Source: Aphrocallistes beatrix (Eukaryota; Porifera; Hexactinellida; Sceptrulophora; Aphrocallistidae). From it: a DNA stretch of 64,000 nucleotides. Position numbers and translations under genes: made by a program. The stretch is from positions 3,511,723-3,575,722 of the forward strand of contig OY725496.1 of NCBI GenBank assembly GCA_963281255.1, read 5' to 3'. The notes below the pieces were generated by a model. The model did no database searches. It was not told the origin of the DNA and was given only the letters and a program-made list of their open reading frames with translations. The first letter of the stretch is position 1, and each line of letters opens with the position of its first letter. Positions 33,246 through 44,000 of the stretch are shown piece by piece.

Positions 33246-34224
33246 GACTAATGTTACAACTAATAATCTCCAGTGTCTAGTTTAATTGCTCCTTGTTAAT
33301 GAACTTAAGGCAGAAAAAAAACATATCGAAAACGGAAGTTATGTTGAAGTCAAAACATTATTCTGGTAGATTGTGTGACATGATATAACTTGTACTATAA
33401 ACCATAGCATTCTATACACTAAGGCAATGGCGCGCTTAACATTTTTTGGACCAGGGATTGGTTAGTTAATTAAGAAATCTGCCATATGCGATTATGATAT
33501 ATATTGTTTTTGGTGAATATTCGATCATAATAACTAGGTTTATCACCTTTACCGTTAAGTTAGAATCATTTAGAAACATATTAGAGGTAGTTTAATGTTT
33601 TTATACATCTTTTTTACAAACAAAGAATGATAAATATAAATATAGTAATAATAAAACAAGCAATAACAATGATGTAGAATGTAGTATTTAGTATGTATTG
33701 ATAGAGAGTATTTCTTGAAATAGAAAGATTCTGTCCTCGCCTAGCTGTGAGAGCTGCGTTTCTTAACTAATTGGTGTTTCGCTCATCGTCTAGTTTTGGT
33801 AAAAGCTGTTGTGAACTTTGGCACTATTTAAGTTGAATATCTAAGAAGAAAGAAGAATTAGGAAGCAAATTTCTGAAGTTTGGTATTATCGCGACCAATA
33901 GCAGTGTTATTAAATTTTTTACCTTCTTAGATAAAATGCAATTTGCCACTGTTGTGAATAAATTCTTAAGAATATCCAATTTTGATGTCATACACATACC
34001 ACCCTCTCCAGATATTGCTGGAATTTCTCTCAATTTCAAGTAGCGTAATCTCAACTAATTTCCTACGGCAGGGTCCCTCATAAAATCGACGACTTAAAAT
34101 AGGATGATTATCTATCCTACTGAATATTTCGTGCTTACCCCTAGTTGATGGAATAGCTCTCCAACAATTAAGCCATTTAACGATGCTTTCCAAAAACAAT
34201 AATCTTTCGTCGTTGTGACGCAGT

Positions 34225-34278
34225 GGGGCAAGATATGGATTATTGAAACGAATGTTTCAATAATCCATATCTTGCCCC
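34225..34278. repeat. Perfect 25-bp-arm hairpin inside P-like element B
   Basis: GGGGCAAGATATGGATTATT plus GAAAC, loop GAAT, then the exact reverse complement. It falls between two transposase remnants on the minus strand, at a point where coding sequence appears to be missing. Confidence 0.85.
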
Positions 34279-34686
34279 TACCCTACCCAATTAACATTGA
34301 AAATGCTCCAGATATGATTTATCAAGTTGGGGAAATCAACGGTTTGATGGGTTTTACCAATGTTTGTATGATTAATAAAACTAGAAAGACCTGCAGCTGT
34401 AGACTAATGAAAAATTTTCAAAGCCAAGTTTACATTTTGCCGCTCTAATTGAAATTGTGATTTCGAGGTCAATTTTGGGGCTCTCTTAATGACAGAAAAT
34501 TTGTCAGTTTTGAACAGGGTTCTAAGATCGTCAAATGCTGCATAACATATTGGGGGATAACTAGACTTCGTCAGTTGCGTGGCATTCAAAATAATATTGG
34601 CAGTAGGTACAGAAATTCTTAACTGAGCGCAAGATGGATTTGCAGATTGTGTTAGTAAATATGTTTTAGTAATCAAATTTGGGATA

Positions 34687-34862
34687 TACAGTAGAACTCG
34701 GTTAGTACCTACTCCAGGAAGCGGAAAAAAGTACGTATTAACCGAGTTGATATTACATAGGAATCTATATAATAACTGAATTCTGGTTTAGAGAAACGAG
34801 TACGTACTAAGCCGAAGCGAAGTACGTTGTATCCCGAGTACGTGCTAACCGAGTTCTACTGT
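34687..34862. mobile_element. Small MITE nested in P-like element B
   Basis: Starts CAGTAGAACTCGGTTAGTAC and ends with GTGCTAACCGAGTTCTACTG, flanked by TA. Internal copies of the arm also occur (GTACGTATTAACCGAGTT). No ORF. Confidence 0.85.
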
Positions 34863-36272
34863 ATAAAAGTATTTTCAAAATCGTTTAGATTTAGCCAATT
34901 GTTACGAATTGATGCATACCTCTCGGTACAATTGGAATTCTATATACGGTATAAAACTATGATTAAATAATTCGAATTGAATACCTTCATATGTTTGTTG
35001 TCTTCATAATCCTTCCTTAGTCTGGGAATGGCTCTGAACCATTGTTCGCGTAATCACTCATCTTTGGGGAAATTAAAAATTGAGGTTGATTTATCTTCGC
35101 CTAAATAGTTAGATCTGCAGCCTGGGACAAGACAGGGCATCTGAATAGTCAAAATAAGTTGTAGTTGAAAGTAGTAAGTAGAGGATGAAAGTGGGAATGA
35201 AAATAGAACGTTCTAAGGTATTGGTATAAATTTTGTAAATATACATTATGGGTGGATAAAAAACATTGCATTCCAAGCTGTACTTGATTGTTTTGATGTG
35301 GGAAGTGATATCTCGAAGCAAAATCTGCACAAACCAAATAATATTTTAAAATACACATTATTTGGCTTTTGTATTATACTTTAATTAAATCATCACTAGA
35401 CATAATGATTGATAAACTTCTCTACAATCAGAATGGCGTCAATTTCTTAAATATTAATGGAATGTTGGAATTGCAATAAAACGTAGAAGTGAAATATTAA
35501 AGTATGGATTCAAAATATGGTTTAGAAGATGTCTAAGGGGTGTAGTTAATAAATTTAACATCAAATTTCAAATTTCCCAAGACGATATAGAAAATATCAA
35601 CATACAACATCTAATTAACTAACCAATCCCTGGTCCCAAAAATGTTAAGCGCGCCATTGCCTTAGTGTATAGAATGCTATGTATAAACCTATGGTTTGAT
35701 GTACGTTATTCCACCAGATTTGTTCATATCTGTTTTTCATAAATTTCTCTTGAATACTTATCCATTTTGCTTCTAAAATGTAAATGTTGATATCTTTCTT
35801 ATACTTACGTATGTGCTCACTGATCCACATTTCAAATCCCATGAGTTCAGTACATTCGAGTTTTTCCTCCCAGATTTTGAAACTTTTTCTTCGGTTGGGT
35901 ATTCCAACGAAATTGGATAATCCCAGGCAGTACTAGGGCCAATAACAAATCCGAGATACATACAATTTGTGACATTTCAATTAGTGACAGGATAATGCAG
36001 TGAAACATCGATTTAATAATGTTGACGGGACGCCATGAATTATTACTAAATCGATGTTATTATACACTGGGTGGAACTTGGTTCACAAATATGCTCTAAC
36101 CAGACAGTATTTGAAATCCTTACTATTTTCTATCATAATTAGTCATAAAGTGGGTATATTCATGGAGAGAAGCGTAATCAAACTGTGACAGATACTGGAA
36201 TTTCGATTTCAAATTCATATTCTACACATTCGAATTACTCAGGTTTGAAGCCTTCTTTTGCCATATTCATTC

Positions 36273-37421
36273 GGGGACGCTGCATTAGTTCGAATCTTAA
36301 GGTTGTCACTAGTTCGAATATCATAGGTTGTCATTAGTTCGACTCGGTTTTTGCTAGGGTTGTTATTAGTTCGACTCGGTTATAATGGTTTCTCATTCTA
36401 CTATATTGAAACCATACGATGATGAGTTTGGGTTTTGTTGCCTCTCATCAAGGAATTGTGATAACAATAACAATATTAATTCACTATATAATATGTTTGT
36501 AATATCTCCTAAGTATTAATTTCTACTGATTTCTTATGGAATACACAGTTGGCTATTATAGACGTCATATTGGACGGGTCTTTACAACAACAGATGAGCA
36601 CAAATATCTGAAATGCAAAGTAAAACAAAACAAAACTTATTTGAAATGCGTTCTCTTCAAGGATGGCTGTAAAGCGACGGCGAAATTGCATATGGATACA
36701 AACCTGATTTCTCCGATTACCATACATAACCACGATTTAGGAGAATACCAAAGTGCAGCTTATGAATTAAAATCGAAATGCAAAATCAGCCGGCCAAGAA
36801 AAAGGAAAAACATCATCAATGATGAGCGTCGCGCAGTTTGTAAGCATAAATTAACAACGGGCATATATACACCTTTGGAATACCTGAAAGCGATGAGTGA
36901 CACAATAGGAAAGATAAATGCAGTAGACATCGAATATTCTGATGTTTCAGATGAGTCAGAAGCAGAGGAAGAATTATTGCCTAATAATACGAATAAATGT
37001 GTTGTTTGTCTGAATCATCGAACAGAAACTTGGATTTTCTTGCCATGTAGGCATGCAAACTGTTGTACTGGATGCAGCAAACAAATCGAGGAACTTGGGC
37101 AACCTTGCCCAGTATGTCGTACCCCAATTGAAAACAGTTTCCAAATATTTACATCTTAATGCTTCAACTGAATGATACTTCACCTCCCTTAGAGTTTATT
37201 AGATTTGTTCACTTTTATTTGTCAGTTATTTACGTATAGTATTTACCCTGTTGTTCCTGTCAAACTAATGAGACTATAGTAAAACCGAGTCGAACTAATA
37301 ACAACCCTAGCAAAACCGAGTCGAACTAATGACAACCTTAGCAAAAACCGAGTCGAACTAATGACAACCTTTGATATTCGAACTAGTGACAACCTTTGAA
37401 ATTCGAACTAATGCATGCACC
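36273..37421 (+). mobile_element. MULE-like element with subterminal repeats, carrying a FLYWCH-RING gene
   Basis: The arms are about 100-140 bp. Each is built of spaced copies of 'GTTGTCATTAGTTCGACTCG'-type repeats, inverted between the two ends. The right terminus is 'TTCGAACTAATGCATGCACC'. A 7-bp direct repeat TTCATTC flanks it (36266-36272 and 37422-37428). There is one intact ORF (36536-37159) and no transposase. Assignment to MULEs rests on the long arms with subterminal repeats and the FLYWCH domain; a 7-bp duplication is shorter than the usual 8-11. Confidence 0.65.
36536..37159 (+). CDS. FLYWCH zinc finger - RING finger protein (transposon-borne)
   Basis: Intact 207-codon frame. Residues about 5-68 form a FLYWCH-type zinc finger (Cys38, Cys45, His64, His66), a fold related to the DNA-binding domains of MULE transposases. 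Residues 80-92 are basic (SRPRKRKN), a likely nuclear signal. Residues 131-148 are acidic. Residues 155-198 are a C3HC4 RING of the IAP/MDM2 type (Cys155, Cys158, Cys171, His173, Cys176 or 177, Cys180, Cys191, Cys194, with PCPVCRTPI), so E3 ubiquitin-ligase activity is plausible. It lies wholly inside an inverted-repeat element. No intron is seen. The open frame despite decay all around suggests recent insertion or selection. Confidence 0.8.
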   Translation: MEYTVGYYRRHIGRVFTTTDEHKYLKCKVKQNKTYLKCVLFKDGCKATAKLHMDTNLISPITIHNHDLGEYQSAAYELKSKCKISRPRKRKNIINDERRAVCKHKLTTGIYTPLEYLKAMSDTIGKINAVDIEYSDVSDESEAEEELLPNNTNKCVVCLNHRTETWIFLPCRHANCCTGCSKQIEELGQPCPVCRTPIENSFQIFTS

Positions 37422-37884
37422 TTCATTCATAAGTTGAATTATTGTCAATCTATGTCACTTTGTGCCACTTTTCACTCCCATTACCATTAGACATGATGAC
37501 GAGGAGTGGCACAGTTCGATGCATCTTAGCCTTGGAAATGAATACATCAATAGAAGGCATCTAACCTGAGTAATTCGAATGTGTAGAATATGAATTTGAA
37601 ATTACAATATCTGTAACAGTTTGATTACATTTCACTCATGAATAGACCCACTTTATAACTAATTATGATGGAAAATAGTAAGAATTTCAAATACTTTTGT
37701 CCGATTAGAGTATAGGAAATACCCAGTTCAAAAATTTGGATTACAATTCGATACCCAGGTATTGTATAATGAATACAAAGCAAATGGTGCTACTTGTTTC
37801 GTTGAAAATGTAAACCTTACCCAGAAAACATGACAATTTTATCAGTAGTCTTTAATATACTAAAAGTGTGTATATGTCATCCCC

Positions 37885-38095
37885 TAGTGGAAACTCCAAT
37901 TTTTTGTACGACAAAATCTAGTCTTTAGAATTTTAAATTCCCCCAGGGCAAATTCAAATTGGAGTTCCCACTAGGGGAATTTAAAATTCCACTTGGGGAA
38001 ACTCCAATTGAAATTTCCCCCAGTGGAAACTCCAATTTGAATTCCCCCTGGGGGAACTTCAAATTCCCCCAGATTTGAAGTTCCCCCATGACATA
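37885..38095. repeat. Cluster of CCCC/GGGG palindromic repeats
   Basis: Repeated 'GGAAACTCCAATTTGAATTC' and 'CCCCCTGGGGGAACTTCAAA' style blocks in both orientations, about eight units, can fold into many alternative hairpins. They sit in AT-rich sequence. No gene. Confidence 0.7.
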
Positions 38096-38800
38096 TATAT
38101 TAATTTCTCAATGGAATTTAATTGTTGTATTTTATACCTACCAGTATACATTAACCGATATATTAGCCGAGGTGATTATTAATTTTACTAAAATCAGAGC
38201 TTTTCTTCTACTATTATTATTGGAAAAAAACTAGATTACTTAATCTGTCCTTGATATCTACATATTTAAAAATGTTGCACAAACATAGCGCACTTCCCTA
38301 CTTTTAGGTAACTTTGCATATAAATCCACAACATACACGATTCAACATGTTTCGTTCAACAAACCTGCATGCACACATTCTAACATACAAGTATGGAGAT
38401 GCTTTGTTGTACGTAACTAATGTACGGAAGTTGAATTGTATATAGTGGGCTTGGGAATTATATTTGCATATAAATTATTCCATTTTAAAAAAATGATAAC
38501 GGATTTTCTTAATATCCGGTGCCCTATTATTAATTGGGATACAGTTTATTTGAGACAAATTAATCGAAAATAAATCCAGCAGAATCCTATTAGCTACCAA
38601 TTACGTACATTTGACTGTGTATAGATTTCTACCATTTGTTTCATTTGTAGTATTTCAATAGAGAAACGGGTTCCACCCTTATTATAAAACATCGATTTAG
38701 CAAAAATTCATGGCGTCTGTCAACATCATTAAATCGATGTTACACTGCATATAATCCTGTCACGAATTGTATGTGCCCCAACAAATATTTCAGTCAGGGA

Positions 38801-40060
38801 CAGGTTCATCACTTATGATCTGCCGTCCATAGCCTATACAATAGTCTTGTTAGTAGATACTACTTGAATCATGTAAACAAGTTTATCTAGTAAAACATGG
38901 TGCCACAATTTGAAGATTTAGAATTCTTTCATTGGTGCCAATTGCTATATTTCTGCAATACAGAAAATGTAGTGAACTGAAATAATTTCGCTACCTCTTT
39001 GGCGATGTTACTTTCGTTTGCGAACGAAACTCAATTTGTTCTAAACTAGGGACTTTACCAGGATTTTTCCTAAAGCGGGGGCAGAACGATTAACCAGGGG
39101 GGAGAATACCACAAACCCAATCCTATGACGGGTCACAACACCAAACGCTTTAAGTCAGACCTGAGAGTGCGTTGTAAGCCCTGAAAGCCAACAACATTTT
39201 TCCATAATGTGCAAATTCTTCTAATTAGATTACATATATAAATGCAATCTTTGTTACAAAACGTAGTTGATTAAATCCTGATAGAGTACGAGACACTGGA
39301 AACAATGAATTAATAGACTCTGAAGCAATATTTTAAACCTTGGATGGGAGGAATGAATCGCATATATCGGACTTTAGACAAAACCTTATTCTCATAGATC
39401 AAGGAATATTCTTACTTGGCACAGGACATTACTACGACTCCAGTAAGTATGAAATCTGGATCTCGCTCTTAGAAATGTACTATCTCTTTGTGTGAAAATT
39501 TCCCTTAAATCTTCGAATTAATCGTAGACTCATAATTTGACACTTACATACCAATTTTCATATCTCTACAACTTGAGACAAAATGTTTATTAGGCATCAC
39601 AACACCCTTTTTACTATTTTTTGTTATACTAAGTGATAATGGCTCATCAATGAATGCATCATATGTAAGAAAACTATCACAAAGATCCCCAGTTTGCCTC
39701 CAACTTCATCATGCTTCATTCTGACATCCCACCAATGCGCCGCGATACCAAGTGAGTATAGTCTAGGTCAGTTTTTGCTTAAATAAGTTCCACTGTGCTA
39801 GATGATACTCACTCGGTATCGTGGCGCAATTATGGAATGCAGGTTGGTGACTGCCTGTTAAAGGTCTTTATGATATTTTTTTTTGATCTGACATAATCAT
39901 ATTTCTACTTTTTTCATGTTTTTAGATCACGACATTGTGAAAAGAGATTTACTCAATAAATGTATTATCGACCCACCATACTATCATCGAAATACTAATA
40001 TCATTTTAGTTTTTACCATAAATTTGAATAAGACTATTATATTAATTCAAAGTAATAATT
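38801..40060. other. Unassigned interval with one palindrome
   Basis: 39735-39835 has 26-bp imperfect arms (AATGCGCCGCGATACCAAGT... and the inverted ...ACTCGGTATCGTGGCGCAAT). 39430-39600 is an inverted, diverged copy of 1830-1960 ('CGTAGACTCATAATTTGACA', 'TTTCATATCTCTACAACTTG'). No gene is supported. Confidence 0.45.
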
Positions 40061-40069
40061 CTCACACAA

Positions 40070-40390
40070 TCCTTACTATTCAAACTTTTTACTGTTTGTG
40101 TATATATATTATACAAGCGCGCTTCGCTTGCTTGCGCTGTGCGGCTGGCAGACACTTTGTGTCCGCCGGAGACGCCCTTCGGGCAACTGGGCTCGCATGA
40201 TTAATTATAAGGGAGATAACATCTCTAAATATGTATGTCTTAATGTTAAAATCGATAAATCATCAAAATTTTCAATTTTTAAATCTTTTGATGCATAATA
40301 ATGACGTCATAATAGAGTGATGTGTCATCATTTTTGATGATAGTTGTATCACATGTGCCGCGCAGCACAAGCAAGCGAAGCGCGCTTGTT
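40070..40390 (+). repeat. Hairpin-module repeat family copy
   Basis: Diverged start TCCTTACTATTCAAACTTTT, GC module at 40113-40190 (GACAC-ttt-GTGTC, GCCC-ttc-GGGC), body, and a second partial GC module inverted at 40355-40388 ('GCGCAGCACAAGCAAGCGAA'). Confidence 0.8.
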
Positions 40391-41071
40391 AATTATAATT
40401 ACAATACGTCATCAGCATGCACTAACACTTAATTCTCTAGTTACTATAACAACCCCGGCGCCACGGTTTTAGAAGTGGTCCAGTTTAACCGGATCAACCG
40501 GTCCTCTTAAAATTGTTAGAAAAGTTAAAGGGAATGAGGTTGAAATTTGTAGCTGACCAACAAAACCTCCACTAGACACCCTTTGGAGGCATTTTTGACA
40601 TAAAATTCCCGCTTAGCAGAATTACTTTGATTTCAAAATTTTACAAAATTCACAACCTCGATTCCTTGTTGGCAGCAAAGTCACTGGTTTCCATTTTTGA
40701 AAAATGCATTTTAAGGTATTTATGATGCTTAAAAATATAAAAGAACTGTTTTGAGGTAACTTTTGATTTTGAAGCGTCATAACTACATTAAAAGGCATAA
40801 GCTAAGTTAAAGGCATTTTAAGCATAAATATTCGGAAAAAGGAAAAAAATAGAGCACACTAACAGCAAATAATATTACAAAATAGTATACGTGATATCAT
40901 AACATGGAACTATATTATGAATTCAGGAGTGTTTGCCTACTAATAGCTATCTATCTCTACAATAGCTATCTATATATAGTACTAGATACAAGCTAGCTCT
41001 AAGGCACACACTAATTATATAAGGCACACCCTGACTGTACGGAACACACTAATTCTAAGGACCACACTAAC
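40391..41071. other. Interval downstream of the XDH-family gene
   Basis: 40640-40800 resembles the MITE-like sequence at 10966-11200. 41000-41070 has short repeats of CACACTAATT. It probably contains the 3' UTR of the minus-strand gene; candidate AATAAA-type signals are not clear. Confidence 0.4.
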
Positions 41072-44000
41072 TTAAGCTACAACATATACTTTCTTTTTGG
41101 GATGTTTTCCTTTACTGGTAACTCTTTCAGTAATGGAATCTTTGCAATTCATTCTGATCTTCTCAACTGTTGCAGGGGAATTGAAAACGAAGTTCTCAAT
41201 GTTTCCTAGAGCAAAGAGTATACTCAGATAATTGATTTAATTCTAATCTTTTTACTGATCAATAGTGTATAATTAATTTATTACGATGATTATTTTAATC
41301 TTGGACAATATGATGAAAAATAATCCAAAAGATTATTTATCACAGAACATTTAATTTTATTCTGTTTTATTTTAGTATACTACTGACATAATGTGATAAA
41401 AGATCACTTCATTTGTGCAAATGTACAGGGTGTAACAAAAGTCTTGGCCGGTTGTACCATAGCATATAACAATAATATTTTTTGTTTGTATTGTCTCGAA
41501 TTACTTAATAACAAATATCCACTATTTTCTACGACTAATTTTACCCTATTAGGGAAAAATTAGCAACCATGTTTTCAAGCAGGGTAGGTTGGACCTCCGT
41601 CTATACCATTTTACGGTTAGAAATTATATCTCCGATCCTCATTTCATCCAATCGTTCATACAAAATTCCCCAGAGATCTCGGCCAAAATCCTTTGTTCCA
41701 AACTCGAATAAACCTTGCTGAAGCCTTTCAGCAGTTCCTTTTCGTGTTAGGCCTCCTTCTACCATTCTAATTTCTTTACAGCGGACTTCAATTCCAAGAT
41801 CGCCGACATTAATCTTATCAGGAAAAAGTGATGTTCAGAAAAATAAACCCGAAAGTACTAAAGAGGTGTGATCTAGTTAAAATCAGCCTACCATTTAAAT
41901 TGCATATCTATATAGTAACTAATTGCGGTGTAGTAGTACTCTAGATACTATGATAGAAGGTACTCATAAAGAATGAATACTAATTAGATTCACAACCGGC
42001 CAAGACTTTTGTTACACCCTGTAGTATGTACATTAAAAAATGGCTAAAAATTGATGTAAAAACTAATAATGACAATTAACGTAGCTTAAATGTTAACATT
42101 CTACCCACTCTAACCTTTAGAATCTTTAGTTGTTGCTAGAACAGCTTCTCTGATTGCAAAAAACACAGTGCTTCCCAATAACAAAGCTGGCTCCCCGATT
42201 CCTTTAGATCCATATAATCCTTTCGGGTTTGTTGAATCGTGCAACAAATAAACTTTGATGTTTGCTGGGGCATCAGTGAGTGCTGGGATCTTGTATAAAA
42301 ACGGACTTGTACTGGCTATTGTACCTATAGATATACGTAGCATAATAAAATTCAAGTTCATTAAGTGTTTTGAAATCACAACTGCTAAATCCTATACCAA
42401 CTGGTTTATTGAGAATAGTCATTAAACGGGTGCATAATAGATGCTTACCTTTCTGAACATCTGCACTTTCATTCAAATAAAGTAATTCCTCAAGAGTATA
42501 AAGTCCCATTCCTTGAACAAAAGCACCTTCGATTTGTCCAATGTCAATAAGGGGATTAATACTCCTACCCACATCCATCACAATATCTGTCTCGAGGACT
42601 TTAAAGTCTCCAGTTAAAACGTCTACCTCCACCAGAGAACATGCGCAACCATAAGTGAAGTAGTCTACTGGGACACCTTTACCGATATGATCTAGAAGGA
42701 AATTACAACAGATGAATGGGGAAACTACGTGGTTGTCAAATTAAAATGTTTAATATTAAGAATGAGAGATTTCAAGAATTATATATTTGGTCAATACTTA
42801 TCATTTTGAATTTAAATCAGCTTCACGAGTATTCGATAGATATTATTACCTGGACCAGTCCAATCCATTCCTTTCACGTCTGAACGATAAAATCCTTTCG
42901 CTGTTAGATCGATAGGAACTTTGTAGGCTGTTTTAATCTAAATTATCAGTCCGGTTATTGTGAGGCAACGAAAAATTCAATAAATAACATTATTATTATA
43001 TATAAGTATTTGCATATCAAACAAAAAATATAATTATTTTAAAGGCGCTTCATAGGATAGTGTATACTTTTACCTAATAATCAACTCACCCATGTTTCCC
43101 ATGTACCCGACGGGGGTGGATTAGCATCCTTAAAAGGGGCCAATCTCTCATTCAATATATTACAGGCATTGACTGCTGCTTGTCCGTAGATATCAGTTGA
43201 AACAGAGTAACCTGTACCGCTAGGGTTAGCCATCGTGCTGGTAGAAGTATCAGTGATGTATATCTTGGATATTGGCACACCGAGCGCTCTTGAACATATT
43301 TGCAACACTTTTGTGTTTATCCCTTGTCCTGAATCTATCCCTCCGTGATATAACATCACCGAACCATCTTTAAGGATGTGTATTAATGCTCCTAAAATAT
43401 GTAATTTGAATTCAAAACGATGTAATAAAATGCAATATAATTATCATTTGCGATATCTTATTATTGCCAATTTCTTTGTCACCTTATCTTAAATTATGTG
43501 TAATTTTCTTAGCGAGCAACATTTTTTCTATCAAAAATTAAAATACATACATTCACTAATTGTATGGCCATCGGAACTCGGGCAGTGTTGGCCATCCCAC
43601 ACCACGTTATATCTTCCCTTGAATTAAAAGTTTCGCACAAAAATGGATTTTCTATTTCTTGCGAACTTACCTTTTCGAAGTATTTAGAATACTTAACAAG
43701 TGTTACACGTCAGTCTACCTCACACCTAGTTGATATAATAACTCACCGCCTTGATTTCCTGAATTATGGTCATAGCCAATGGGAAACTTTAGGGGAACCA
43801 TTCCAATTCCTCTCTTTTTATAAAGATTATTTTTGTTGAATTCATCTTTTTCTGAGTTCTTCTGTGTATAGTTACTAACTTTAAGTAATTCATCCCAACA
43901 AGCCGCGATCGTAACATTATCAAGTTCCATTCCATAAGGAGTAGTCTGTCCTTCAACATAGAAGTGCTGCTTTTGTATCTAAATAAATTAAGCTAAATAT

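Larger units (their letters stand above)
33403..35681 (-). mobile_element. P-element-like transposon B (THAP plus transposase core remnants)
   Basis: The termini CATAGCATTCTATACACTAA... are inverted over about 70 bp and flanked by exact TATAAAC duplications (33396-33402 and 35682-35688). On the minus strand, 35140-34985 encodes a THAP domain: MPCLVPGCRSNY, then FNFPKDE, an in-frame stop, LREQWFRAIPR. 34676-34404 and its continuation past a TAG encode the P-transposase block RAPKLTSK...NVNLALKIFH then STAAGLSSFINHT. 34199-33966 encodes LFLESIVKWLNCWRAIPSTRG, matching the later P-transposase region. Stops and frameshifts make it inactive. It shares its terminus with element A. Confidence 0.85.
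36092..37711. mobile_element. Tc1-type MITE split by a MULE-like insertion
   Basis: Left half 36092-36272 and right half 37422-37711 are inverted copies (shared: 'CTATTTTC.ATCATAATTAGT', 'TCATATTCTACACATTCGAA'), flanked by TA. The design matches the MITEs at 6822 and 18538. The interior is displaced by the 1149-bp element at 36273. Confidence 0.8.
35950..38800. repeat. Outer inverted repeat around the FLYWCH-RING nest
   Basis: About 130 bp at 35950-36075 reappears inverted at 38688-38790. Shared landmarks are 'AACATCGATTTAATAATGTT', GACG(C)CATGAATT and 'CTAAATCGATGTT' near each end. It encloses the elements at 36092-37711 and 36273-37421. Whether the outer pair is one large element or two separate hairpin MITEs (each with an 'ACATCGATTTA' stem) is undecided. 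Confidence 0.6.

Noticed and set aside
42110..42379. Premature stop ending the XDH-family protein at ...DSKG
   Set aside because: The apparent stop lies in a GT-AG intron; the last exon at 41205-41072 restores the conserved C-terminus in frame.
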